Shown here in pieces: positions 57,573 to 64,000 of a stretch of DNA of 64,000 bases (positions are counted from its first letter, which is position 1; each line of letters starts with the position of its first letter). Both the position numbers and the translations under genes were made by a program. The notes below the pieces were generated by a model. It worked only from the letters and a program-made list of their open reading frames with translations. It made no database searches and was not told the origin of the DNA. The DNA is from Stigmatella aurantiaca DW4/3-1 (GTDB lineage Bacteria > Myxococcota > Myxococcia > Myxococcales > Myxococcaceae): NCBI RefSeq assembly GCF_000165485.1, contig NC_014623.1, forward strand, positions 4,483,501 through 4,547,500, read 5' to 3'.

Positions 57573-58472
57573 ATGCTTCTCCGAACCTGCACCGCACTCC
57601 TGCTCCTGCTCGCGGCCTGCGCTACGACGGAGCCGGGTCCGACGGAGCCTGGAGCCCGCAGCACGAGGTACGCCAACCTGCGGCGGGCAGCGGCATACCC
57701 CTGGAAGGATGACGGTCAGTGCGTCGTGCGCGAAGCCTCCAGCGAGTGGCCGCGCCTTGCGGAGAGGTGCGTTCACACGCTTGAGCACAAGAGGGTCAAG
57801 TTCCGCGATATCACCGGAAGGTGTGCTGTCGCCGCGACGGGGGCGGAAGTCGCCGCCGTGGGGCTCTGTGTCTTCGCAGCACCCGAAATTGTTGCTGGCG
57901 CGGTGATGGTGATGGGCGCGGTGGTGGTGGCAGCCGCGATCCAAGAGGGGATTGATGCTTATGAACGCAACGCCTCCCGTGAGCGTGCGAAGCCCAAGAC
58001 TCAAACACGACCCTCCCGTCAGCAAGAATTCGTCACGAAGAGAGAGTCCAAGCCGGAAGGGTTGGGTCGGGACCGGCTCCCACCCGTCACATCCGAGCCC
58101 TCGGAACGCCCGGAGTGCACGCCCGTCCCGGTGCCGCATCGTGGCGGCAATGACCCGCACGACGACTGCGCCGATAAAGTTCCGAACAACAGCTTCCCTG
58201 GCTGGGACGTGCTCGTCAATGGCAAGCAATTCGACGCGCTGCAACTGGCCATGCGCACGCTGTGGGATGTCAAAACGGACGATTTTGAAAAGCAGCCGCT
58301 TCGCTCACAAAGGTTCTTTGTCAGAATGAAGCTGCCTGAACTGAGACACGAAGCTAAACTCGCCAGGGAATGTGGGTACGACTTCATCATTGGAGTGCGA
58401 AGCGCCGCGCACAAAGCTGTGCTGTTCGACGAGGACCCACCCTCAAAGTTGTCGTCATGGATTGGTGCTTGA
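57573..58472 (+). CDS. Putative lipoprotein toxin, nuclease-like C-terminal domain (DUF6310-like)
   Basis: A 299-residue protein. The ATG at 57573 has GAGG eight bases upstream. The signal ends LLLLLAACATT (lipobox LAAC), so the protein is a lipoprotein. A hydrophobic hairpin follows (EVAAVGLCVFAAPEIVAGAV and MVMGAVVVAAAIQ), then a charged linker, then a C-terminal domain of about 110 residues (PVPHRGGNDPHDDCADKVPN, FPGWDVLVNGKQFDALQLAM, RTLWDVKTDDF, GYDFIIGVRSAAHKAVLF). The FDA...LWDVKTD pattern resembles the PD-(D/E)xK nuclease core. I recall similar proteins in myxobacteria under DUF6310. It is followed after one base by the probable immunity gene. Nuclease activity is inferred. Confidence 0.6.
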   Translation: MLLRTCTALLLLLAACATTEPGPTEPGARSTRYANLRRAAAYPWKDDGQCVVREASSEWPRLAERCVHTLEHKRVKFRDITGRCAVAATGAEVAAVGLCVFAAPEIVAGAVMVMGAVVVAAAIQEGIDAYERNASRERAKPKTQTRPSRQQEFVTKRESKPEGLGRDRLPPVTSEPSERPECTPVPVPHRGGNDPHDDCADKVPNNSFPGWDVLVNGKQFDALQLAMRTLWDVKTDDFEKQPLRSQRFFVRMKLPELRHEAKLARECGYDFIIGVRSAAHKAVLFDEDPPSKLSSWIGA

Positions 58473-58473
58473 A

Positions 58474-59232
58474 ATGACAGCCGCTCAAAGGACCCTCATC
58501 ATTGTCGTCCACGCGCCTGCGCTCAAGGGTCATGACGGCCGCCCGACCGCAGTTGTCCGCGCAATGGAACGTGCGCTGCCTGGCTTGCGCCTGGACTGGA
58601 CGATGTCGGAAAAGGAAGACTTCATCGCATTGCCTAACCGCGACGAGTGGGTCGCGGCCAACATGACAAACGGAGGGTTTCCGTTCCTCTGCAACGATGA
58701 TGATAACCACCTCGTGACGGTTGTCGGCTTGGAAAACCCAAACGGCCTTGCCGCAGGGAGTCCGCCACATTTTGAAGTCCATGCAGACTTGCCACTCGAC
58801 GAAGCCGGTATCGCAGCGGTGGTGGATGTACTGGAGGCAGTAGGCGACAGCGCCCGCGCGGTATGGGGGCATGCGACGCCAAGCGGCTATGGTGGGATCG
58901 TGGCGCAACAGTTCCGCCACCCCAGCTATGAGCCGCACGTTCCGCCCCAGGGGCTGCCGTCGCTCAAACTGCCATGGGACAGGTCTACGCCTGAGATTCC
59001 GCACTTTCTCGGGTGGCTCAACTATTGGTCAGCCGCCGCCGCACGAGCCATCGGGTTCCCGGATCCTGCTCGCGACGCCGAGTTGCTCACGCGGGCGCAT
59101 CGAACGGAGTCGGGGGGGTGGAGCGTGCAGCTCACCGATACGCCGCTCGATCTCGACAACCCCGCCCACCTGGACGCGCTGAAGCGAGCCTACGAGCGCT
59201 TCCCGGCGATCGGCGGGCGCAACTCTCCGTGA
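58474..59232 (+). CDS. Probable immunity protein (DUF5953-like, Imm52-like)
   Basis: A 252-residue cytoplasmic protein starting one base after the toxin candidate stop. Features are EDFIALPNRDEWVAANMTNG, the GGIVAQQFRHPSYEPHVPPQ stretch and EIPHFLGWLNYWSAAAARAI near residue 180. I recall these as the myxobacterial DUF5953 family, related in outline to immunity family 52. No signal peptide and no enzyme motif, as expected for an antidote. One-base spacing gives coupled expression with the upstream gene. Confidence 0.6.
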   Translation: MTAAQRTLIIVVHAPALKGHDGRPTAVVRAMERALPGLRLDWTMSEKEDFIALPNRDEWVAANMTNGGFPFLCNDDDNHLVTVVGLENPNGLAAGSPPHFEVHADLPLDEAGIAAVVDVLEAVGDSARAVWGHATPSGYGGIVAQQFRHPSYEPHVPPQGLPSLKLPWDRSTPEIPHFLGWLNYWSAAAARAIGFPDPARDAELLTRAHRTESGGWSVQLTDTPLDLDNPAHLDALKRAYERFPAIGGRNSP

Positions 59233-59302
59233 CCGCTCGGCAAAGGGCGCGCTGCGCGAGTGCTGGCGATGGTAGGGTGCGAATCCAGGAGGTTACGCAC
59301 CT

Positions 59303-60154
59303 TTGTTCCAACCGCTGAGATTGTCCCTGACGCTCGTGCTCCTCTGGGGGACTGTGGCACGAGCCGAGCCGACGCTTGGGGGGCGTGTAGTGCGCATGCG
59401 CTCCGTCACCGTTACCGGTAACTCCGCAGAGCCACTGCCCGAGGTTCACGTCGCGGGGGATATTCCCACGCTGCTTCTCTTCCCATCTCCAATCCTGAAA
59501 AAGACCCTCACAGTCGACGAGTCGCGGATCCGAGTTCGAGACGCGGGCGAGTTCACAATCGTCCTTCAAGCCGTGACGGACCTTCGGGAGGGCGAGCGCC
59601 ACGAAATAGTGGTCTTCTTCGTCGATGGAAGGGCACCGTCACGGGCTGCCTTCGTGCTCGTCACCGACCCCACCGAAGTAGACACCCGGATTGACGTACA
59701 GCGCCCCGAGCCGCCCGTCGCGCCTTGCCCGAATGAAGCTCATCAACGGGCGCCGCTCCCGGAGGATTTCGTTTTGCTTGGCTACTTGGACAGACGCGGA
59801 ATTGTAATTGTTGGGATTGAACTCTTTACCAATATCACAAGCGGGCTTGAAGCAACGAGCAGCGTCGCATATCGCGGGACAACGTGGGTGCTGGTGGAGG
59901 TGGAAATACGCGACTTGTTAGGCCGATCTTGGACACCCACCGAAGCAAAGTTGACGGGCGAAGGGGGAGAAGTGCTGCCGATACGGCTTGTGACAAATAT
60001 GGAGCGAAGCGTTGCTTCAGGGAACCGTGCAAGGGTGCTCATTGCCTCCGACAATCTGCCCGATGATGCAGGGCGTGTTTTTGGCCTAGAGGTGCGTGGT
60101 ACGGACGACCGGAACATCGTTTTCCCGCACATCCGTCTTCCTGCCCCTCGGTAG
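59303..60154 (+). CDS. DUF2381-family exported protein
   Basis: A 283-residue exported protein starting at TTG (59303), ten bases after AGGAGG. The signal is FQPLRLSLTLVLLWGTVARA. The body looks all-beta (PEVHVAGDIPTLLLFPSPIL, WVLVEVEIRDLLGRSWTPTE, ANNA-type strands to the C-terminus). It fits a myxobacterial paralogous family annotated DUF2381, function unknown, often encoded near Pkn kinases. AT content is visibly higher than in the ribosomal region, suggesting transfer. Its stop lies next to the group II intron relic, so its last residues may be intron-derived. Confidence 0.65.
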   Translation: MFQPLRLSLTLVLLWGTVARAEPTLGGRVVRMRSVTVTGNSAEPLPEVHVAGDIPTLLLFPSPILKKTLTVDESRIRVRDAGEFTIVLQAVTDLREGERHEIVVFFVDGRAPSRAAFVLVTDPTEVDTRIDVQRPEPPVAPCPNEAHQRAPLPEDFVLLGYLDRRGIVIVGIELFTNITSGLEATSSVAYRGTTWVLVEVEIRDLLGRSWTPTEAKLTGEGGEVLPIRLVTNMERSVASGNRARVLIASDNLPDDAGRVFGLEVRGTDDRNIVFPHIRLPAPR

Positions 60155-60157
60155 CTA

Positions 60158-60890
60158 TCTGGCGGGGACGAGGGGTGACCCTCGGACTCGAAGCCCAGAG
60201 ACAGAAGGCCTCGGAAAGGAGGTCGAGCAAGCTTGCAGGCCGCAACATGAGTGAAGCCCGAGCAGGCCCCGAAAGGGCAATCGTTGAAGCCGACCTGGCA
60301 CACATACAGGGAAGGCCATGTGTCCAGCGAGAAGGTTGACGGAGCATCGCTGGGCGTTCCACCGGGGTAGTGGGCGCGGCATGCATGCACACGGTGAGGT
60401 GCGCAACACGGGAGGCCTGGTCCAAGCGGGATGGCGACCCGAACACGCTCTTGGGGCGTGGCGAGGGCCAGGAGTCGGAGGGGCCTACAGTACCTTTGAA
60501 GCGGGTAACGACCGTGGAAGGAAGGGGCCCTGGTTCAGGAAGCTTCGCAAGGAGAGAACGCAGCGGGAGATTGGCGTGAGCCTACAACCCTTACAAAGCT
60601 CGAAGATCTCCGAGCGGAGCTGTACGCGAAGGCCAAGGTGGAGCCAGGAGGTGCACGAAGTTGGAGCCGCGAGTGCCTCTGCGCCGACACGCTTCGCGTG
60701 AAGCCTGTCCGAGAGCTGGATGCAGGAAATCTGCACGTCCAGTTCGATGAGCGGCGTGGAGGAAACGGACCGTGGGTGAGACTCGGCGAGAAGGCGAGCG
60801 AGAGCGGACCTTCGCAGCAGGCGCCGACAAACCCGAACGGCACCGCGCCTCCCGTCGACTCTACCCCTCCAGCGGGGATAGAGGGGGAAC
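60158..60890 (+). mobile_element. Internally deleted group II intron
   Basis: The stretch has the text pattern I know from bacterial group II introns with a reverse-transcriptase ORF: the 5' ribozyme portion (AGTGAAGCC, CGAAAGGGCAATCG, CCATGTGTCC) and the RT N-terminus in the reading KLEDLRAELYAKAKVEPG near 60590-60645. The RT is then cut, and the sequence jumps to the 3' portion with domain V (60713-60745) and a domain VI-like hairpin (60859-60883). Most of the RT is missing, so it cannot move by itself. The 5' and 3' boundaries are approximate. Confidence 0.7.
60713..60745 (+). ncRNA. Group II intron domain V
   Basis: GAGCTGGA (60713-60720) pairs with TCCAGTTC (60739-60744 region), with an inner stem GCAG/CTGC closed by a GAAA-type loop and a two-base bulge. 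The AGC catalytic triad is at 60714-60716. This is the compact catalytic hairpin of group II ribozymes. Confidence 0.7.
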
Positions 60891-60948
60891 ACGAGGGAAC
60901 GGGGTGGAACGGGGCGGGATGACGAACCCTAGGAGAATCAAGGCGATA

Positions 60949-61018
60949 GCGGGTAACAGCGCGTCCTGCTTGAGGTTTTCCATCGCCTTGTTCGCGGGTT
61001 CGAAACCCGCCGCCTCCA
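60949..61018 (+). other. tmRNA/tRNA 3'-end-like sequence, probable attachment site
   Basis: GCGGG (60994-60998), a TTCGAAA loop and CCCGC (61006-61010) form a perfect T-arm, followed by CGCCTCCA as the acceptor 3' strand. No D-arm, anticodon arm or 5' acceptor strand is found upstream, so this is not a complete tRNA. It resembles the 3' end of tmRNA (ssrA), a common integration site. It marks the right edge of the island. GGCGAT (60949-60954) and ATCGCC (60982-60987) flank it as an inverted repeat. Confidence 0.55.
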
Positions 61019-61068
61019 CTCCGCATCTCCACAGCTAAGTTTGGCCACCTTTGGCCGTGAGCGCGTCC

Positions 61069-61560
61069 TCAGCGCGTCGGCTTCGGGACGTGCTGATCAA
61101 TCAGGATGGGGTTGCCATCGGGATCGATGAGCATGAGGTTCGCGGGGCCGGTGGAGGATTCGTCGGCGGCGGAGGTGAGGGTGAGGCCGCGGGCCTGGAG
61201 GGTCCGCTGGATCTCGCGGACGTCGTCAAAGTCGGCGAGTGGATTGGCGTTGCGGTCCCAGCCTGGGTTGAAAGTCAGGATGTTCTTGTCGAACATGCCT
61301 TGGAAGAGGCCGATGGTGCTGGTCTCGTTCTGCAGGATGAGCCAGTTCTGGGCGGGGTCACCGCCGATGGCACGGAAGCCGAGCTTCTCGTAGAACGCGC
61401 GGGAGGCGGTGAGGTCCTTGACGGCGAGGCTGACGGAAAAGTTACCGAGGGTCATGGAGGTGGCTCCTGCGGCTGGGCCGGTGGCGGGTGGGCGAACAGG
61501 CGCAGCCGCGCAGCCGCTCAAGGTGAGGACGAGCAGCAGGCTGCTGAGGATTCGAAGCAA
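61069..61560 (-). CDS. Exported VOC-fold (glyoxalase-like) lipoprotein
   Basis: A 163-residue lipoprotein starting at TTG (61560) with GGAG six bases upstream. The lipobox is LSGC. The mature part is one VOC domain: FSVSLAVKDLTASRAFYEKL, QNWLILQNETSTIGLFQGMF and NLMLIDPDGNPILIDQH. The glyoxalase metal ligands are only partly visible (Glu/His in SVSL and QH), so the substrate is unknown. VOC proteins are rarely exported as lipoproteins, which is unusual. Confidence 0.8.
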   Translation of the reverse strand: MLRILSSLLLVLTLSGCAAAPVRPPATGPAAGATSMTLGNFSVSLAVKDLTASRAFYEKLGFRAIGGDPAQNWLILQNETSTIGLFQGMFDKNILTFNPGWDRNANPLADFDDVREIQRTLQARGLTLTSAADESSTGPANLMLIDPDGNPILIDQHVPKPTR

Positions 61561-61611
61561 GGCAGGCTCCAGGGCTGACGAGTGTGGCCGCCGGTATGGT
61601 CCCTGTCGGGG

Positions 61612-62577
61612 CTACTCGATCGTGGGCGGGAGAATCGGGATCTGCAAGAACTGCGTGGGCTGATGCGCCAGGTTGAAGTCCGGACGCTTGAGCTCGGCAC
61701 GTCCATCCGGGCCCAAACCATTCTGGATGTCATTGACCTGGGCCGCCAGGCTCCACTGCTGGGAGTTCCTGTCGTAATGGGCGAAGGCCGTGGCGCCTGT
61801 CTCTTCCTTCCTGGGCGGGTCATACCTGTCCGCGATCTTACCATTCCATTGCGCGTAATCCTTGGGATCGATCGTGGCGGCATGCTGCAGGTTCGGGTTC
61901 TTCTTCATGAAGTCCGCCAACTCATTCGTGCCGTTGGACGAGTAGTTGGCGTGGTGCATGAAGGACAGCGTCTGGTCGTTCTTGTCGTGGAAGGCGTGCA
62001 CCGCGCAGCCGTTGAGCGGTCCCGTGACGATCGTCGACGGTGCGCCGGGGGCCGGGTGCTGGGGCACTCCGTTGATGCCCGCGAAGCGTCCACTCCCCTC
62101 TGGGACATAGGGCAGGTAGTGCGCCTGGACACCCTGGCCCCCCGCGGGGCTGAAGGTCAGGTTCGCATTGCCGCCCGGCCGCTGGTGGGCGTTGACCGTG
62201 ACGGTGGACTGAGAAGCGGGCACGAAGGGCGCGGTGTTCGTGGGCTTGGGCAGGCCCGGCGGCGGGTTCGCGTTGTAGGCGTTGAGGAGGTTGTTCGCCG
62301 AGAACCCCATGGGATTCTTGCCGAAGTCCGACGTGACGTCCTTGCCTCCCGGCATCTTCGGAGACTGCACGGCCTGCTGGGTCTGGCTCGTGCCGAACAG
62401 CCCTCGGGAGGAGGGGGGGGACCGGGGGGAGGCCGTCTCGAAGCCATCCCGAGGCGGGGCCGGCCGGGAGGGGGGGGCCGGGGGTGGGGACGCCGGCGTG
62501 TTGGGCCGCGGAGCATCATTCCGCAGTCCGCGAGAGGGATTGAAATTGCCGAGACCACCGACGTTGAAACGCTTCAT
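61612..62577 (-). CDS. Proline-rich protein with CNF1/BLF1-like deamidase motif
   Basis: A 321-residue protein from the ATG at 62577 (an upstream GTG at 62628 is possible). The first 80 residues are Pro/Ala/Ser-rich and disordered. Around residues 185-215 it reads TGPLNGCAVHAFHDKNDQTL then SFMHHANYSSNG. LxGC followed about 16-18 residues later by a His in an FxxH strand is the catalytic pattern of the CNF1/BLF1 glutamine deamidase fold. No signal peptide. It could be an effector delivered by a dedicated secretion system; no adjacent immunity gene is obvious. Confidence 0.5.
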   Translation of the reverse strand: MKRFNVGGLGNFNPSRGLRNDAPRPNTPASPPPAPPSRPAPPRDGFETASPRSPPSSRGLFGTSQTQQAVQSPKMPGGKDVTSDFGKNPMGFSANNLLNAYNANPPPGLPKPTNTAPFVPASQSTVTVNAHQRPGGNANLTFSPAGGQGVQAHYLPYVPEGSGRFAGINGVPQHPAPGAPSTIVTGPLNGCAVHAFHDKNDQTLSFMHHANYSSNGTNELADFMKKNPNLQHAATIDPKDYAQWNGKIADRYDPPRKEETGATAFAHYDRNSQQWSLAAQVNDIQNGLGPDGRAELKRPDFNLAHQPTQFLQIPILPPTIE

Positions 62578-62826
62578 GGGATTGGCTCGCGTTTGAAGAG
62601 GAGAGGACGTTGCCGCTTCCTTATTCACCTCTCATGCCAACAGCGGAACGCCGTGATTCCAAGGGGTTGGAGGCCCTCCACGGGCTGCCACTGGGTGACT
62701 GCGGTCATCCCCTGGTGACGACCGTCACCGGGGGAGCCGTGTTGAGTGCGTGGCATGGAGACGTTCGGCCTCCCTCCCCGCCCGTCCGCGAATGGCATGC
62801 TCAGCGCTCGATTCCGGGAGACGCCG

Positions 62827-64000
62827 ATGAAGGACTTTCTCAAGACGTTCTTTGCCTGCCTGATCGCTCTGGGCATCTTCGTCGCCGGTGCCTTCGTCGT
62901 GCTGCTGGGCTTCGTCGCCCTCGCGGGCGCTGCCAAGCCCTCCGTGCCCTCCAAGGCCGTGCTGGTCATGGATCTGGACATGAACCTGCTCGACCACACC
63001 AACAAGGCTGGACCGAGCGAGATCCTCCAGAGCGCTCTCCAGGGAGAGAAGACCCGCGTCGTCGCCCTGGCCACCGCCGTGGCGGCCGTGGACAAGGCCG
63101 CCGAGGACGAGCGCATCGTGGGCCTCTTCCTCATCGGCAACATCACCCCCGTGGGCTACGGTTCGGGCCCTGCCGCTCTGCGGGAGCTGCGCGCCGCGAT
63201 CCTGCGTTTCAAGGCCAAGAAGCCCGTGCTGGCCTACAACGTGGATTGGGGCAAGCATGACTACTACCTCGCCTCCGCGGCCTCGACGCTGGTGGTGAAC
63301 CCCGCGGGCCACCTCGAGGTGAGTGGCCTCGTGTCGGAGCCGGTGTTCTTCGCCGACGCTTTCCAGAAGTACGGCATCGAGGTGCAGGTCACCCGGGTCG
63401 GCAGATACAAGTCCGCCGTCGAGCCCTTCATCCTCAACCGCATGAGCGATCCCAGCCGGGAGCAAATGCAGAAGCTGCTGGATGATCTGTGGGCCGAGTG
63501 GAAGGCCAATGTCGGCGTCGACCGGAAGCAGCCTCCCGAGGCCATCCAGGCCGTCGCGGACGAGAAGGGCATCCTGGAGCCCGAGGAGGCCCTTGCCGCA
63601 GGGCTCGTCGATCGCGTCGCGGCCTTTGACGAGATCCTCGAGGAGCTGAAGACCCTGGCAGGCACCGACGACAAGGAGAAGACCTTCCGCCAGATCTCAT
63701 TGGACACCTACGCCGACCTCGAGGTCCGCTCGAAGGAAGGCAAGAACCGCATCGCCGTGGTGTACGCCGAGGGAGAGATCGTCAACGGCGAAGGACGCCC
63801 CAGCCAGACAGGCGGCGATCGCATCAGCCGCGAGCTGCGCAAGCTGCGCCTGGACGAGGACGTGAAGGCCGTGGTTCTGCGCGTCAACAGCCCTGGAGGC
63901 AGCGCCAGCGCTTCGGACCTCATCCAGCGGGAGGTCATCGTCACCCGGAAGGTGAAGCCGGTGGTCATCTCCATGGGCAGCTACGCCGCCTCGGGGGGCT
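62827..64000 (+). CDS. sppA: Signal peptide peptidase SppA (C-terminus outside window)
   Basis: The first 391 residues of a long-form (67K-type) SppA, a membrane-bound Ser/Lys protease that clears cleaved signal peptides. A membrane helix (LKTFFACLIALGIFVAGAFV) opens it. The catalytic Lys is in GRYKSAVEPF and the nucleophile Ser region is SMGSYAASGG at the window edge. VVLRVNSPGGSASASDLIQ precedes it. Complete so far. Confidence 0.93.
   Translation, partial: MKDFLKTFFACLIALGIFVAGAFVVLLGFVALAGAAKPSVPSKAVLVMDLDMNLLDHTNKAGPSEILQSALQGEKTRVVALATAVAAVDKAAEDERIVGLFLIGNITPVGYGSGPAALRELRAAILRFKAKKPVLAYNVDWGKHDYYLASAASTLVVNPAGHLEVSGLVSEPVFFADAFQKYGIEVQVTRVGRYKSAVEPFILNRMSDPSREQMQKLLDDLWAEWKANVGVDRKQPPEAIQAVADEKGILEPEEALAAGLVDRVAAFDEILEELKTLAGTDDKEKTFRQISLDTYADLEVRSKEGKNRIAVVYAEGEIVNGEGRPSQTGGDRISRELRKLRLDEDVKAVVLRVNSPGGSASASDLIQREVIVTRKVKPVVISMGSYAASGG

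Noticed and set aside
60949-61018. A complete tRNA gene
   Set aside because: Only the T-arm and acceptor 3' strand exist; no D-arm or anticodon arm can be folded upstream.

Overview
This window is chromosomal DNA from a very GC-rich bacterium, almost certainly a myxobacterium of the Cystobacter/Stigmatella/Archangium/Myxococcus type. The evidence is the overall GC and codon bias, a Pkn-type Ser/Thr kinase with a C-terminal membrane anchor, SBBP-like and kelch-like surface proteins, many exported lipoproteins, and families I know mainly from myxobacteria (DUF2381, and proteins resembling DUF6310 and DUF5953). All calls come from reading the sequence; no database search was run.

Positions 1-6271 hold a PlsB-like acyltransferase (cut by the window edge), a soluble hybrid histidine kinase/receiver, a HEAT-repeat protein, a DnaJ, a SurA-type periplasmic chaperone and RimI. 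Positions 6366-27882 are the translation superlocus: the str operon (rpsL, rpsG, fusA, tuf) followed by the fused S10, spc and alpha operons (rpsJ to rplQ) with secY, adk, map, infA and rpoA embedded. Two sigma70-like promoters stand out, upstream of rpsL and of rpsJ, and a strong hairpin after rplQ closes the locus. Oddities are the absence of rplC (L3) between rpsJ and rplD, a textbook intrinsic terminator inside the run between rplX and rplE, basic or acidic tails on L5, L30 and L17, and Arg at the S12 position where Lys-to-Arg is a classic streptomycin-resistance change.

Positions 27910-46301 are ordinary accessory chromosome: a TPR lipoprotein/PlsC pair, a deoxynucleoside kinase overlapping a DUF2314-like gene, pseudouridine-phosphate glycosidase, a C69 dipeptidase, an EF-G-binding-type zinc protein, a NUDIX hydrolase, a free-methionine-sulfoxide reductase, an ATP-grasp ligase next to a zinc metallopeptidase, a Pkn kinase and an ABC-F protein.

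Positions 46302-61020 form a genomic island built from debris and cargo. It holds a beta-gamma-crystallin-like lipoprotein, a kelch fragment, a metNIQ methionine importer with a promoter-overlapping palindrome, a Tat-exported beta-helix protein, a transposase relic, two lipoproteins (one with a metzincin-like zinc motif), a broken IS1380-type transposase, a decayed IS66 element, a beheaded phage capsid gene and a broken phage phosphoesterase. These are followed by a lipoprotein toxin candidate and its probable immunity gene, a DUF2381 protein, an internally deleted group II intron with intact-looking domains V and VI, and a tmRNA/tRNA-like 3' end that looks like an attachment site. The likely toxin/immunity pair at 57573-59232 is the most interesting system here.

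Positions 61069-64000 carry a secreted VOC-fold lipoprotein, a proline-rich protein with an LxGC...H pattern like CNF1/BLF1 deamidases, and the first 391 residues of an SppA signal peptide peptidase.
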